Shown: piece by piece, positions 39,738 to 49,980 of the stretch
Layout: each line of letters opens with the position of its first letter
How positions within the stretch are numbered: the stretch's first letter is position 1
Assembly: GCA_028277025.1 (NCBI GenBank)
Contig: JAPYVG010000001.1
Span: 118,713 to 182,712 of the forward strand
DNA: 64,000 nucleotides
From: Sulfolobaceae archaeon
GTDB lineage: Archaea; Thermoproteota; Thermoprotei_A; Sulfolobales; Sulfolobaceae
Direction: 5' to 3'
The notes under the pieces: generated by a model
What the model was told of the DNA's origin: nothing
Database searches by the model: none
The model's input: the letters and a program-made list of their open reading frames with translations, nothing else
Made by a program: the position numbers and the translations under genes

Positions 39738-40304
39738 CTAGCTTTTTTCTTCATCATATTCCTTAAATTCGAGTATTCCTAAATTCTCTAATAAACCTGA
39801 ATCCGTTACATCGAATAGTATTGCTTCGTCATTTGAGGTATTAACATGGTAGTGGACCATATTGGCCGGAACCACAAAAACGTCTCCTTCTTCCCACTCT
39901 AGCTTTTTCCCACCGACTATGCTATAACCCTTTCCCTTTACAACTAAGTAAACTGAAGCCATATTATGTGAGTGCGGTTTTGTACTTACCCCAGGCTTAA
40001 GGTACTGGAAGCCTGGCATCATTGTAGGTGTTAACCCCCTAGATCTCTCCGTGGATGGAGAGTAGAACATTACTTTAGCTACTCCCTTCTCTATTGGATT
40101 ATCTTCAGCTAAAAGCCTAAGTAGTTTTATTACTTGAGAGAATTTAATTACTTTGGGCTTTACTGTCTCGGGTGGATTAGTATGTTCCATAAAGGCTACT
40201 ACTTTAAGGTCTTCAGCACTTTCTTCTATTTCCCTTACGATATTCTTTATTTCTTCCCTTATAATTTCAGATTGTTTATCAATTCGTTCAACAACTCTGG
40301 ACAT
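39738..40304 (-). CDS. Cupin-domain protein
   Basis: A 188-residue protein. A helical N-terminal part of 60 residues precedes a cupin barrel, where cupin motif 1 is [18 protein letters not shown] and motif 2 is [17 protein letters not shown], giving the three-His-one-Glu metal site. It resembles the single cupin of gentisate dioxygenase-like proteins, but the substrate is unknown. It is encoded opposite to the malonate semialdehyde reductase gene, and 40 bases from the Cys-rich ORF that starts in the other direction. Confidence 0.82.
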   Translation of the reverse strand: MSRVVERIDKQSEIIREEIKNIVREIEESAEDLKVVAFMEHTNPPETVKPKVIKFSQVIKLLRLLAEDNPIEKGVAKVMFYSPSTERSRGLTPTMMPGFQYLKPGVSTKPHSHNMASVYLVVKGKGYSIVGGKKLEWEEGDVFVVPANMVHYHVNTSNDEAILFDVTDSGLLENLGILEFKEYDEEKS

Positions 40305-40344
40305 ATGTTTATATTGTTTAAAAAGTTTAAAAAGGTGAAAGGTT

Positions 40345-40533
40345 TTGGACTCGTGTTACATCTATGTTGAGGATAGGAAATGTGTAGAAATTTGCGGTAG
40401 AATAATTTGTGATGAAGAAACCGTAAGGGATTATGGTGAGTTATGTGAAAAATGTGTTAAGGGAGATAGGAGTTCATGTATAGAACTGTATAGACGTTTT
40501 GGTTGCTGGAGTGCTACGGGCTGGTGGCTATAA
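40345..40533 (+). CDS. Small Cys-rich protein of unknown function
   Basis: An ORF of 62 codons from a TTG at 40345 ([24 protein letters not shown]), with eight cysteines: 4, 13, 17, 22, then [17 protein letters not shown] and FGCW. The spacing CxxC and paired CxxxC suggests metal or disulfide binding. A TATA-like GTTTAAAAAG is about 20-30 bases upstream, shared with the cupin gene. It has no ATG start, and no hydrophobic segment. The last 20 bases overlap the end of the membrane protein gene on the other strand. Moderate confidence that it is translated. Confidence 0.5.
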   Translation: MDSCYIYVEDRKCVEICGRIICDEETVRDYGELCEKCVKGDRSSCIELYRRFGCWSATGWWL

Positions 40534-41068
40534 GAATTGATAGGAAAGACGCTATTAACCCAGCTATAAACATCAATATAGCCGTAGTTATCTTCTCTTT
40601 TAAATCCCCTTCGTAAACAAAACCTAGAATTGATAATGATATTGCAGATAGGAAAATAGTAACTGATACATTTCTAGTCAAATTGTAAATTAAAATCACT
40701 ACTAATCCTAATAATGGCGAGAGGGAGTGCGAAATAGTACTCAAAATTACTGATAATTTATTCGAATAATCATATATTGTTCCTTTTAGTGTTCTCATCA
40801 TTTGCCTTTCTAATTCCTTTAATTCCTCTTGTTTCTCTTTTAACTCTACTATTAACGTGTTCCACATAGAGGATATGGTAACCCCTATAATTCCAGAAAC
40901 TACTGCTGGGATAAACTTCTGCTCAGACACACCACTTAGTGCTGATGCTACTAATACACTTACTGCAACTAATAACCCGTCGAAAGATCCTAATATCAAA
41001 TATCTTCTAAACAGATGTTTGTCATTTCTAACTGTGATCTTAAAGGCTTCTAAGAGTTTGTTAAACAC
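40514..41068 (-). CDS. VIT1/CCC1-like membrane protein
   Basis: A 184-residue protein with four or five hydrophobic segments. The start of the first one (RRYLILGSFDGLLVAVSVLVASALSG) resembles the iron transporter signature yxxLGxxDGLVxxxxxxxG. A long charged helical segment (ELKEKQEELKELERQMMRTLKG) lies in the middle, where VIT1 has its metal-binding domain, but it has fewer Glu and His residues. A role in metal export or storage is inferred. A second, larger VIT1-like protein is encoded at 60005-61051. Confidence 0.72.
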   Translation of the reverse strand: MFNKLLEAFKITVRNDKHLFRRYLILGSFDGLLVAVSVLVASALSGVSEQKFIPAVVSGIIGVTISSMWNTLIVELKEKQEELKELERQMMRTLKGTIYDYSNKLSVILSTISHSLSPLLGLVVILIYNLTRNVSVTIFLSAISLSILGFVYEGDLKEKITTAILMFIAGLIASFLSILIATSP

Positions 41069-41119
41069 GTTAAAGTATTGAGTGAACTTATATATTAGCC
41101 TTATACTAAAAAGATCGAG

Positions 41120-41512
41120 ATGAATAAAACAATATACTTAGCCCTTGCACTTGTTGTGGCAATATTAACTGCAGCCGGAGTTTATGTGACTAACGCTTCT
41201 TATAAAACAACAATAAGTGTACAACAATTGGGAGGAGGTCCTTTACCTAATGGTGAATATAAATTAGTTGTAAAGGTTTTAGTCAATTACGGGCCTTTTG
41301 GTGGAGTTCAGCCTTTATCCTCAGCTGACATCTGGTTATATTATAATGACCATTTTCTTAATCAGAGCTTTACTAATGCTTCTGGTATTGTAGTGTTTTA
41401 TGTAAAGCCCGGTAATTACAAGGTATTTTTCACTGAGTTTCATATTATAAAAAATATTACAGTAAGTGGTAATGTGGAGGTAATTCTAGACTACGCATAC
41501 TTAAAGACGTGA
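41120..41512 (+). CDS. Secreted or membrane-anchored small beta protein
   Basis: A 130-residue protein. Residues 1-24 are a hydrophobic N-terminal segment (YLALALVVAILTAAGVYV), a signal peptide or membrane anchor. The rest is beta-rich, with alternating strands and loops (GEYKLVVKVLVNYG, SSADIWLYYNDHFLNQSF, NASGIVVFYVKPGNYKVFF) like the transthyretin/carboxypeptidase-regulatory fold. Asn-X-Ser/Thr sites (NQS, NAS, NIT) suit N-glycosylation outside the cell. A TATA-like stretch precedes it. Its stop codon is the first part of a box C/D RNA. Confidence 0.72.
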   Translation: MNKTIYLALALVVAILTAAGVYVTNASYKTTISVQQLGGGPLPNGEYKLVVKVLVNYGPFGGVQPLSSADIWLYYNDHFLNQSFTNASGIVVFYVKPGNYKVFFTEFHIIKNITVSGNVEVILDYAYLKT

Positions 41513-41562
41513 TGAGCACGGAGTACGGCTGAAAGGTGAAGAAGTGGTCCTCGTCTGAATCT
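41505..41562 (+). ncRNA. Box C/D guide RNA (two guides)
   Basis: All four boxes are present in order: C GTGATGA (41509-41515), D' CTGA (41529-41532), C' GTGAAGA (41536-41542), D CTGA (41555-41558). The guides have 13 nt (41516-41528, GCACGGAGTACGG) and 12 nt (41543-41554, AGTGGTCCTCGT), and the gap from D' to C' is 3 nt, the usual archaeal layout. The rule of the fifth nucleotide before the box predicts 2'-O-methylation of A in CCGUACUCCGUGC and of G in ACGAGGACCACU. The C box overlaps the stop of the secreted protein gene. Target RNA not identified here. A T run follows at 41561-41566. Confidence 0.87.
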
Positions 41563-41591
41563 TTTTAATTCTCTAGTTCAAGTTTAATATT

Positions 41592-42080
41592 ATGAGTATC
41601 AAATTTGATGTTGTAAGGGTTGAAATTCCAGAAGGTACTAACGTTATAATAGGTCAATCTCATTTCATAAAAACTGTAGAAGACCTATACGAAACCCTTG
41701 CTTCATCTAGTCCTACATTACGTTTCGGTATAGCCTTTTGTGAGGCTAGTGGTAAAAGGTTAATCAGATGGGATGGAAATGACGAGGAGCTAATAAAAAT
41801 GGCACAACAGACAGCATTAAAAATTGGGGCTGGTCATACGTTTGTTATTTATCTTAAAAACGGCTATCCAATTAACGTCTTAAACAGGATAAAGAACGTG
41901 GAGGAGGTGGTAAGGATTTTTGCGGCTACAGCAAATCCATTACAAGTACTGGTTGCTGAGACGGATCAAGGTAGGGGTATTATAGGTGTTGTAGATGGTT
42001 ATACACCATTAGGAATCGAGGGAGAGGCTGACATTAAGGAGAGGAAGGAGTTGTTGAGGAAGTTCGGATATAAGAGATAA
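41592..42080 (+). CDS. Adenosine-specific kinase family protein (COG1839)
   Basis: A 162-residue protein of a small archaeal and bacterial family. Visible: [61 protein letters not shown] and [29 protein letters not shown] related protein from Pyrobaculum binds adenosine derivatives in a structure, which gave the family its name; the activity is not firmly known. TATA-like TCTTTTTAATTC lies about 41560-41572. The last 72 bases overlap a DUF309 frame on the other strand. Confidence 0.88.
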   Translation: MSIKFDVVRVEIPEGTNVIIGQSHFIKTVEDLYETLASSSPTLRFGIAFCEASGKRLIRWDGNDEELIKMAQQTALKIGAGHTFVIYLKNGYPINVLNRIKNVEEVVRIFAATANPLQVLVAETDQGRGIIGVVDGYTPLGIEGEADIKERKELLRKFGYKR

Positions 42081-42458
42081 TGCATTTTCCAGAAGTTTAT
42101 CAGAAATCTCGACCTCACCTTTACAGTATTTTACTAATGACGCACATAAGAGGATAAGAGCTTGAAGATATTTCTTTTTTATGGGGTCTTTTTCCACTCT
42201 CCATTTCCCCTCAAGAAGCTCGTGTGCTTCCCAAAATTTTGTCTCAAAGAACAATTCCTTAAATGACTTATTACCGCTGGTTGACAATGGTTCACCAAGT
42301 CTTTCTATAATTAAGACTAACGAGTCCTCGTATGTGTCGATTTCAGTATACTTACAAACCCTTATATCAACGATTCTAGCACCCCTAACCCTTAATTCTT
42401 CTTTAAGAGAAGGTGCATAAACATTTTTTGGGTAGTAGAGTACTATTCGCCGGTTAAT
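42009..42458 (-). CDS. DUF309 protein without a standard start codon
   Basis: The DUF309 helix bundle is clear: [27 protein letters not shown], then [22 protein letters not shown]. The frame is open from 42480 to the stop at 42009. A TTG at 42287 would cut off the N-terminal part that reads [21 protein letters not shown] and [15 protein letters not shown], which looks protein-like. Upstream of 42287 the frame has no ATG, GTG, TTG or CTG; I use the ATT at 42456-42458 as a possible start. The gene overlaps the COG1839 gene by 72 bases. The function of DUF309 is unknown. Confidence 0.7.
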   Translation of the reverse strand: MNRRIVLYYPKNVYAPSLKEELRVRGARIVDIRVCKYTEIDTYEDSLVLIIERLGEPLSTSGNKSFKELFFETKFWEAHELLEGKWRVEKDPIKKKYLQALILLCASLVKYCKGEVEISDKLLENALSLISELPQQLLPLLNVSLSLDS

Positions 42459-42486
42459 CTTTTTACACCGAGGTACTATTCACTTA

Positions 42487-42828
42487 GTGTTTAAGAAGTT
42501 TTATGAGGAAGGAAATGAAGTCGAGTATGAAACAGAGAATCCAGTTAAAGTTGCTGAAATTCCAGATCTTATTTCACAAGTAATAAATACTGATGCTGAA
42601 GTTATCGACATTTATTTTGAGGAAGTTGAGGTTGAAGGGAAGGATATATATCCAACTGTCGTAGTGGATGAGTACTTGCCTAATTCAAATCCCGCTTACT
42701 TGATCTATTCTAAAGAGCTAGACGATATAAGATGGGAAGAAATGAAAAGTAAGATAAAAGAAATAGTAACGGGGAAGGGGTATAACGTATGTGACGAAGA
42801 TGTATTTTACATCTCATTTTGTAAATAA
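42487..42828 (+). CDS. Small acidic protein of unknown function
   Basis: The protein has 113 residues from GTG 42487 (MFKKFYEEGNEVEYETENP). It has no signal or membrane part, is strongly acidic (VIDIYFEEVEVEGKDIYP), and appears to be a compact alpha/beta domain ending VCDEDVFYISFCK. I recognise no family. It is divergent from the DUF309 gene, with only 28 bases between my two start points, and followed after 33 bases by amrS. Possibly leaderless, with a weak TATA-like CTTTTTAC about 25 bases upstream. Confidence 0.65.
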   Translation: MFKKFYEEGNEVEYETENPVKVAEIPDLISQVINTDAEVIDIYFEEVEVEGKDIYPTVVVDEYLPNSNPAYLIYSKELDDIRWEEMKSKIKEIVTGKGYNVCDEDVFYISFCK

Positions 42829-42861
42829 TCGTTTTTAAAGTGTGTAGTGAAAATATAATTA

Positions 42862-43920
42862 ATGAATGGCAGAGAAGCAGTACTTTATAGGAGAGAGGGA
42901 AATAAAATCAGATGCTTAGCTTGCGCAAGGAGTTGTTTGATTGGAGAAGGGCAAATAGGCTTTTGTGGTGTTAGATCTGTAAGAAACGGCAAGTTATACT
43001 TAGACGTATATGGTAAAGTCGCTGCTGCGCATGTTGACCCTATAGAAAAGAAGCCATTACTTCACTTTTACCCCGGATCTAAAGTCTTCTCATTTTCCAC
43101 TTTTGGTTGTAATTGGATGTGTATGTATTGTCAGAATTTTGATATAAGTCAGAGAAGGAGGCCAGAGGGTACTGAAGTAACTCCAGAGGAGTTAGTGGAG
43201 ATGGCAATAGCTTATGAGGCCGAGGGTATGACTTATACTTATAATGAGCCAGCCATATTCGCTGAATTCGCTCACGATACTGGAGTGCTAGCGAGAAAGC
43301 GTGGATTATTTAATACTATGGTTACCAACGGTTATTGGACTCCAGAATTAGTAGATTATACAAAAGATTTCCTAGACGCAGTAACCGTGGACTTTAAGGG
43401 TAATGGTGAGGAGAAATTTATGAAAAGATATACGGGGGCAAGTGGGCCGGAACCAATATTAGAAACTATAAGTGGGTTGCACAAAAATGGTGTTCATATC
43501 GAGATAACTGATTTGGTTATACCACAGATAGGAGATAATTTGGAGGCTGCAAAGAACTTACTAAAGAAGATTATGGACATATTGGGACCAGATGTTCCAA
43601 TACACTTCTTGAGGTTTCATCCGGATTATAAACTGGACTATTTGCCGTGGACTCCAGTGAAGACCCTTGAAGCTCACTATAAGTTGGCTAAAGAAATGGG
43701 ATTCAATTACGTTTATATAGGGAATGTGCCTGGTCATCCATATGAGAACACTTATTGTCCTAAATGTGGTAATATGGTTATAAGGAGGGATGGGTTTAGA
43801 ATTCTTGAGTGGCATTTAACTGAGGATATGAGATGTAAATATTGTGGCTATAAGTTACCAATAAAAGGAAAATTGTCAAAGCATGCCTTCGAGGACAGGT
43901 TTGAGCCAGTCTTTATCTAA
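42862..43920 (+). CDS. amrS: AmmeMemoRadiSam-system radical SAM enzyme AmrS
   Basis: A 352-residue radical SAM protein formerly annotated as pyruvate formate-lyase activating enzyme. An N-terminal zinc-like motif CLACARSC...GFCGVR is followed by the cluster motif CNWMCMYC (CX3CX2C) near residue 88, [19 protein letters not shown] and FHPDYKL. A C-terminal rubredoxin-like pair CPKC...CKYC follows. The AmmeMemoRadiSam genes (amrA, amrB) are not adjacent here. Its substrate is not established. A GTG-like upstream leader is short. Confidence 0.88.
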   Translation: MNGREAVLYRREGNKIRCLACARSCLIGEGQIGFCGVRSVRNGKLYLDVYGKVAAAHVDPIEKKPLLHFYPGSKVFSFSTFGCNWMCMYCQNFDISQRRRPEGTEVTPEELVEMAIAYEAEGMTYTYNEPAIFAEFAHDTGVLARKRGLFNTMVTNGYWTPELVDYTKDFLDAVTVDFKGNGEEKFMKRYTGASGPEPILETISGLHKNGVHIEITDLVIPQIGDNLEAAKNLLKKIMDILGPDVPIHFLRFHPDYKLDYLPWTPVKTLEAHYKLAKEMGFNYVYIGNVPGHPYENTYCPKCGNMVIRRDGFRILEWHLTEDMRCKYCGYKLPIKGKLSKHAFEDRFEPVFI

Positions 43921-43932
43921 TCATTTTACCAT

Positions 43933-44709
<777 letters not shown>

Positions 44710-44802
44710 CTATATATAGAGACTCACGTTTATAAAATAATATTCCCCCCATATAGGATTATTTGAATAAGGTTTTTAAGAGAATTTTTTAAAGTATTTC
44801 AT

Positions 44803-45360
44803 ATGGATAGCGACAGAACACCGTTATATTACACTTTTATAGGTGTTATACCAATAGCCGGAAGTAGTATTGCATCTTTCTCAATATCTCAATACTTCAA
44901 GGACTTCTTTGAAACCTTGCGATATCTCCCCTTGACAATAGGGCTTTCTCTTCTAACTACTTTCGTTATAACTTACAATTATCTGAGAAATTTTGTGATT
45001 GAAAGTCTTGTAATAGTTGCAGTTTTACCATTCGCAATAGCTTATTTGAATAGTAAGAGATTTGACAATATTCAGATAAATGTTAATGAATATTATATTG
45101 AAATTTTGTTCAAAGTCCCGGTTAAGAACTATATATTTGATGATCCAGCAGAATTGTTTGAATACGTTTATGAAAAAGCATTAAAGAAAGTTAAACCTCC
45201 TTATTCAAGCAAATTAAAAGCTTTGAGTAGTTGTGGAAGTCTAAGAGTTATTCCGAAAGAGGACTATTTAATATTAAGGAAGAGATGCGGTGATACTAGT
45301 ATAGAGGTTAAAGTTTATAAAGACAAGGACGCTGACTTAAAGGTTACTATGTCATATTGA
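44803..45360 (+). CDS. Membrane protein of unknown function
   Basis: A 185-residue protein. Residues about 8-85 have three hydrophobic segments (TFIGVIPIAGSSIASF, LPLTIGLSLLTTFVITY, NFVIESLVIVAVLPFAIAY). The rest (residues 90-185) is a soluble domain with several Cys (SSCGSLRV, RKRCGDTS), likely cytosolic. I do not recognise a family. TATA-like GAATTTTTTAAAG at 44786-44798 is very close to the ATG at 44803, so the promoter position is uncertain. Convergent to nothing; the downstream 237 bases hold only an eroded frame. Confidence 0.65.
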   Translation: MDSDRTPLYYTFIGVIPIAGSSIASFSISQYFKDFFETLRYLPLTIGLSLLTTFVITYNYLRNFVIESLVIVAVLPFAIAYLNSKRFDNIQINVNEYYIEILFKVPVKNYIFDDPAELFEYVYEKALKKVKPPYSSKLKALSSCGSLRVIPKEDYLILRKRCGDTSIEVKVYKDKDADLKVTMSY

Positions 45361-45487
45361 CCGAAACTTTTTCCCCTTAAAGCTTTTTCACTTTTATTAA
45401 CATACATTTGTAATAGTTTGTATTCCTTTTAATATGGAATTTATTTTTAGGTTAAGAGTAAGCGTTGGTTTGATTAAACTTTCTTAG

Positions 45488-45601
45488 GTTTTATTAAGCA
45501 AAATTGTACCTATAGAGGGTCATGTAAAACCTGAACCAAGGTCTAAAATTATTGGAATATAGATAGAGGATGAGGAAATTATGGGAATATATTCTCTTCA
45601 G
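45488..45601 (+). pseudogene. Eroded reading frame fragment
   Basis: The segment reads VLLSKIVPIEGHVKPEPRSK, IIGI, one TAG (45560-45562), then [13 protein letters not shown], before the sequence continues into the antisense of ctaB. The composition looks like coding sequence, and an in-frame TAG followed by an equally protein-like stretch suggests a broken gene rather than chance. There is no start and no identifiable family; I cannot say whether it came from a mobile element. It occupies most of the 237-base gap between 45361 and 45597. Confidence 0.35.
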
Positions 45602-46461
45602 ATTAACTTGAACAACATTAAGAGTATTAATATTACAGCGAGATACGGTGATGAGATCTTAAATGAAGTCCACGCTTCTTCTGCGGTGGGGTTCTTAATA
45701 AGCCTTGCGTTAAAGTATAATAATATTGCGGATACTGCCGACGCTATAACTAAGTAAAATAAACCGAAGTATAAATAAAATGCCAGCACAATAGGTATCA
45801 TTAAAATATTCGATATAGCAATAGCTATCGCTGAAGTTTTCTCACTAACTAGTACAGGGAGCATGGGTATTTCGGCTTTCTTGTAATCGTCTTTAAACCT
45901 AAGTGCTAATGACCAGAAATGCCCTGGAGTCCAGGCGAATATTAATAACCCTAGAAGTAACGATTCTAAAGTAAAAGAATTAGAAGAAGCCGAATAACCA
46001 GCCCAGGCCGCAGCACTTCCTGCAAAACCGCCAATTATAATATTTAACCACGTTCTAGGTTTCAGAAATATCGAGTACACAAATACGTAAATCAGAAAGC
46101 CTAAAGCAACGAAAAATGCTGTTAATGGGTTATCAAGTAAGGAGACCAATGTTCCTATTATTCCTAGAGACGTACCCACAATATACGCTTCTTTTCTACT
46201 TACTTCGCCTTTAACTGTGGGTCTCCAAGAAGTTCTGGTCATCATTTTGTCTTTCTCTATCTCTAACCCACCATTAATTATCATTCCTCCCCCAGCAGCC
46301 AAACTACCTCCTACAAGTACTGGTAATATATTTAACCACATTGTTGTTTTAGAAACGCCTAGAATAAACCCAGCAATTGCTGCCATATCTAATAAACTTA
46401 TAACTTTAGGTTTTGCCAGATTAATGTAATCAGAAACTTTTTTTGAAAGACCTACTGACAT
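45598..46461 (-). CDS. ctaB: Protoheme IX farnesyltransferase
   Basis: The protein has 287 residues with about eight membrane segments and makes heme O from protoheme and farnesyl diphosphate. UbiA-type prenyl-binding motifs are [44 protein letters not shown] (N..xxD..D..M.RT..RP) and [17 protein letters not shown]. Aspartates at [10 protein letters not shown] and FKDDYKK bind magnesium-diphosphate. Heme O and A serve the terminal oxidases typical of Sulfolobales. No oxidase gene is adjacent. Stop at 45598 borders an eroded frame. Confidence 0.93.
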   Translation of the reverse strand: MSVGLSKKVSDYINLAKPKVISLLDMAAIAGFILGVSKTTMWLNILPVLVGGSLAAGGGMIINGGLEIEKDKMMTRTSWRPTVKGEVSRKEAYIVGTSLGIIGTLVSLLDNPLTAFFVALGFLIYVFVYSIFLKPRTWLNIIIGGFAGSAAAWAGYSASSNSFTLESLLLGLLIFAWTPGHFWSLALRFKDDYKKAEIPMLPVLVSEKTSAIAIAISNILMIPIVLAFYLYFGLFYLVIASAVSAILLYFNARLIKNPTAEEAWTSFKISSPYLAVILILLMLFKLI

Positions 46462-46616
46462 CAGTTTAAATTCAGTTACACAGATAAAAAATCTTTTTAT
46501 AAACTTTTTTTAGGTTAGATTGCTCGAAAATAAATTTTGATATAGAGTTATCAATTACGTAAATAAACCTTGCTAATAATTAAAAAACAAATGCTTATAG
46601 TCGCTTTTAGGGGTTA

Positions 46617-47540
46617 TTATAAACAGCCTTTTTCTAACAGTACTAAGTCTGAAAGCGCTGCAAAGGCTGCAGTTAAAGGCCCTGCACCTGGTCCTCTGAT
46701 TACAATTTTCTGAATATCCGTGACTATTTCAAGTGCATTATCGACTCCATCTACATGATATAGTGGATCCTCTGGATCTAAATATTTGGGCGAAACCTCC
46801 ACTTTATCTTTGTCAGCATATGCTATTAGTTTTACTTTCTTACCATCTTTATAGGCGTCTCTAACGTTCTGTATTCCCTCAAATTTTATATCTCTTATAG
46901 TAACTCCTTTTTTTAGCATATAATTCGAAAGTATGACTATTTTAGCAGCAGCGTCAAATCCATTAATGTCTAGTGTTGGGTCTTCCTCAGCATATCCCAA
47001 TCTTTGAGCTTCCTTTAGTGCACTCTCAAAGCTCTCTCCATTATACATTTTGGATAAGATGAAATTTGTAGTCCCATTTAGTATTCCCCTTATGCTAATT
47101 ACCTCACTGGCCGAAATAATTCTGTAAAGGTTAATAGACGGAGTGCCACTCATAACAGTACCCTGGAAACCTATTTTAGCCTTCCCGCTTAGCCTCATGA
47201 TCTCATCATATGCTAAAGCTAGTGGGGCTTTATTTGTAGTAATTACGTGCACCCCGTCCTTTAAAGCTTGAATATAAAGTTGTAAAGAGGGAGAGCCATC
47301 CTTATAATTTGCTGATAACATGTCAACTATTACGTCTGGTTTTATTTTCTCATAAGCCGTAAACACATCTCCCTTAATATCTGCTCTGAACTCGTAACCT
47401 CCGCCTATCATTATTCCTCTTCTGGTCACTATTCCGCCTATTTCATATTTCTCCAATTCCTTTACTTTACTCCTCTTTTCCATAAAGAGTTTGTAAAAGG
47501 CTTTTCCAACATTTCCGAAGCCTAATATTAAAATCCTCAT
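46617..47540 (-). CDS. hom: Homoserine dehydrogenase
   Basis: It reduces aspartate semialdehyde to homoserine. The protein has 307 residues, with the NAD(P) motif ILILGFGNVGKAFYKLF at the start, the family ADVKGD-like RADIKGDVF, TTNKAPLALAYDEI, the catalytic GTMSGTPSIN region, NGTTNFILSKMYNGESFESALKEAQRLGYAEEDPTLDI and GPGAGPLTAAFA. Shorter than enteric bifunctional types because no aspartokinase or ACT domain is attached. Its ATG overlaps the end of the B3/B4 gene. Confidence 0.95.
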   Translation of the reverse strand: MRILILGFGNVGKAFYKLFMEKRSKVKELEKYEIGGIVTRRGIMIGGGYEFRADIKGDVFTAYEKIKPDVIVDMLSANYKDGSPSLQLYIQALKDGVHVITTNKAPLALAYDEIMRLSGKAKIGFQGTVMSGTPSINLYRIISASEVISIRGILNGTTNFILSKMYNGESFESALKEAQRLGYAEEDPTLDINGFDAAAKIVILSNYMLKKGVTIRDIKFEGIQNVRDAYKDGKKVKLIAYADKDKVEVSPKYLDPEDPLYHVDGVDNALEIVTDIQKIVIRGPGAGPLTAAFAALSDLVLLEKGCL

Positions 47541-48226
47541 ATCACATACACCTCCTTATTCCATGACCCATTCGCATATTTCGATAGAAGTTCAGCTACG
47601 CTGGCTACAGCGTTTTTAACGAGTTCTTCACTGACGTTAGGGACACCGGCGCCTATTATTAATACGTCTTTTGTGGATTGTATAATATTTGTAAGCGTTG
47701 AGTCCCTATGAGGGTATATGTGCATAACTTTACCCTCCGAATCTACTAAAATTGGTATGTTCGGTTCTATCTTTTCCGCGTCTTTCTTACCTATACCGTA
47801 AAATACTTCATCACCTTTACTCATTCTCAGCGTTAATGGGTACTTGAACCTAGCCCTATCATATATCCCTATAGGTACTAACGTGTTGGCGCTCACTAAG
47901 TTTCCTATATCAACTACGTTATTAATTCTAGGTAGGTTACCGTTTCTACTAATCCTTCTCCTCAAAGCTTCACCACTCGGTCTAGTCTTTGTAGGATCTA
48001 TCTTTATTTTCCAATAAAAATCTCTATAAGCTCTAATTACTGGGTCGTTCTTCAACTCATCTGGATTTAACTTCCTATATTTTTCCTCAATTTTCCTTAT
48101 TTCTTCCTCTAACGCTCCAGTTGTATTTTCTACTTTTATGTTATCAACCTCAGTATAAGCTATGAAAATACCTAAAGCTTTAGCTTTCTCACAAATTGAG
48201 ATTTTTGACACGTTTCTATTCTTCAC
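47537..48226 (-). CDS. B3/B4 tRNA-binding-domain protein
   Basis: A 229-residue protein with a B3/B4 fold like that of the phenylalanyl-tRNA synthetase beta chain: DPVIRAYRDFYWKIKIDPTKTRPSGEALRRRI, NNVVDIGNLVSANTLVPIGIYD, YGIGKKDAEKIEP. Stand-alone B3/B4 proteins are thought to act in tRNA editing or amino-acid sensing, but proof is limited. The start is GTG 48226, inside the end of the NikR-like gene, and the stop overlaps hom. This places it in an amino-acid related operon. Confidence 0.85.
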   Translation of the reverse strand: MKNRNVSKISICEKAKALGIFIAYTEVDNIKVENTTGALEEEIRKIEEKYRKLNPDELKNDPVIRAYRDFYWKIKIDPTKTRPSGEALRRRISRNGNLPRINNVVDIGNLVSANTLVPIGIYDRARFKYPLTLRMSKGDEVFYGIGKKDAEKIEPNIPILVDSEGKVMHIYPHRDSTLTNIIQSTKDVLIIGAGVPNVSEELVKNAVASVAELLSKYANGSWNKEVYVI

Positions 48227-48605
48227 TAGTTGAAATTATTAGCTTTGCTTTTTTTACTCCTTTAAGTGATGAGAGTTTATTGGTCAAGTTAAGTAAGTCG
48301 CTTTTTATCCCTTTTACGGCAATTGCTTCGACACATACTTTTCCCCTATGTACGTGAAGTACTGATAATATAAAATCCTCATACTCGTGTTGGAATTTGA
48401 GAACCTCTTCTGATTGTTTCTCATCGTACACTACGTTTATTATTCCTAGAACCATTCTGTTATCTTTCTCATTTTCGTCGAGGAAATCTCTTAATGCAAT
48501 TTGTATTATCTTACTCCTATCACTAATTTGGTTTTCTGACATGAATTTCTCTAACCTATCATAAAGATCTTTAGGTATTGAAACACTGAATTTTTCAACG
48601 TTCAT
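48216..48605 (-). CDS. NikR-like ribbon-helix-helix regulator
   Basis: The protein has 129 residues. Residues 3-45 form the RHH domain (EKFSVSIPKDLYDRLEKFM). The second part is an ACT-like NikR domain whose metal positions are QHEYEDFILSVLHVHRGKVC, matching His-x10-His-x-His-x4-Cys; the last gap is one shorter than in the E. coli protein. It may sense nickel or cobalt, but no nickel transport gene is nearby, so target and metal remain open. It is the first gene of a leftward group with the B3/B4 gene and hom. Start ATG 48605. Confidence 0.87.
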   Translation of the reverse strand: MNVEKFSVSIPKDLYDRLEKFMSENQISDRSKIIQIALRDFLDENEKDNRMVLGIINVVYDEKQSEEVLKFQHEYEDFILSVLHVHRGKVCVEAIAVKGIKSDLLNLTNKLSSLKGVKKAKLIISTSEE

Positions 48606-48636
48606 TATTTAATACTCTCTTGGCAAGTATAAATTT

Positions 48637-49980
48637 ATGAACGTACTTAAGAGAGCTGAGGAGTTAGGGGCTACGTTCGCTGACTTAAGGTACATGAAGA
48701 TTAAGGAGTTATCCATTTTATTTACTGAGGACAGAGAAGTAGTAACCTCTAATGGTATTGATGAGGGTTATAATTTACGAGTATTATATAAAAATAACTG
48801 GGGTTATACTTCAACTACTAATGAACTTACTGAAGATGATGTTAAGAATGCGATAAGATCTGCAATAGGTGATGAAAAAGTTAACATAGTCTTCTTACCC
48901 CCTAAGAGAGATGAAGTAAGAATAAAACCCAAATACTACATGCCTTCAATAGAGGAAAAATTCAAGGATTTAAAGAAGCTTAAAGAAGAGCTACTTAATC
49001 TGGACTCGAGAGTTAAAAGCGTTAACATAAGATACTACGAGGCTGAGATAGAAAAATATTATGAAAGCACTGAGGATAGGGAGATTAAGCAGTCTTATGT
49101 AATCTCTGGTTTATCAATAAATGTTACCGCAAGGGAAAACGATATGATCGCTTCTGCCTCCTATAGTGATGCGACCTTAATGGGATACCCTTTAGAAGTT
49201 TTTGACCTTAATGGGATACTCAATGTCTTAAAGACCAGGCTAAATAACCAGTTTATCGGTATAATGCCTAAAGCTGGTGAATATACCGTAATTTTGGCAC
49301 CAGAGGTTGTAGGTGTTTTTGCACATGAAGCTGTTGGACATTTGGCAGAGGCGGATTTAGCAGTAAATGGGATATTATATCCTTTGAGAAGTCAAAAAAT
49401 TGCACCAGAAATTGTTAATATAATCGACTCACCATCAAGCTCTCATCAATCTGCAATAGGTTATACTGTTTATGATGATGAGGGAGTTGAAGGTAGGGAT
49501 GTATATATTATAAAAGATGGAGTTGTTAACGAGTTCTTAACCGATAGGTATTTTTCAGCTTATCTAGGAGAAAAACCTAGCGGTAACGCTAGGGCTGAGG
49601 ATTTCAGAAATCCAATCTTAATTAGGATGAGGAACACATATTTTGCCCCTGGTAATACAAGTTATGAGGAAATGATAAGGGAGACAAAAGACGGGTTATT
49701 ATTAGTATCTACTGCCGGAGGTCAAACAAGTCCAGATGGTACTTTCCAGTTCGGCATACAAGAAGGTTATGTAATTGAAAACGGTGGAATAAGTAAACCG
49801 TTGAAGATTGTTGGGATTTCCGGCTATACTATTGAGACGCTAAAGAATGTCAAAGAGATTTCCAAGACAATCGAGTTTAAAGCTGGTTATTGCGGAAAAG
49901 AAGGTCAAAGCGTACCAGTAAGCACTGGTGGTCCTTACGTGAAGGTAGAGAAGATGAAGGTAGGTGGTTTAATTGGTTGA
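48637..49980 (+). CDS. tldD: TldD metallopeptidase subunit
   Basis: The protein has 447 residues. The zinc motif [13 protein letters not shown] near residues 228-240 is HExxxH, with [23 protein letters not shown] and a C-terminal Cys ([17 protein letters not shown]) that completes the site. TldD and TldE form a heterodimeric peptidase that degrades small unfolded peptides and helps mature modified peptides in bacteria. The next gene is the TldE partner, whose start overlaps by 8 bases. The promoter lies in the 31-base gap to the NikR-like gene. Confidence 0.93.
   Translation: MNVLKRAEELGATFADLRYMKIKELSILFTEDREVVTSNGIDEGYNLRVLYKNNWGYTSTTNELTEDDVKNAIRSAIGDEKVNIVFLPPKRDEVRIKPKYYMPSIEEKFKDLKKLKEELLNLDSRVKSVNIRYYEAEIEKYYESTEDREIKQSYVISGLSINVTARENDMIASASYSDATLMGYPLEVFDLNGILNVLKTRLNNQFIGIMPKAGEYTVILAPEVVGVFAHEAVGHLAEADLAVNGILYPLRSQKIAPEIVNIIDSPSSSHQSAIGYTVYDDEGVEGRDVYIIKDGVVNEFLTDRYFSAYLGEKPSGNARAEDFRNPILIRMRNTYFAPGNTSYEEMIRETKDGLLLVSTAGGQTSPDGTFQFGIQEGYVIENGGISKPLKIVGISGYTIETLKNVKEISKTIEFKAGYCGKEGQSVPVSTGGPYVKVEKMKVGGLIG

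Noticed and set aside
41505..41562. Stem-loop terminator behind the secreted protein gene
   Set aside because: The four C/D boxes explain the sequence better; no stem of five or more GC pairs is present.
42181..42420. 79-residue rightward ORF
   Set aside because: Antisense of the DUF309 frame, which carries a recognisable domain.
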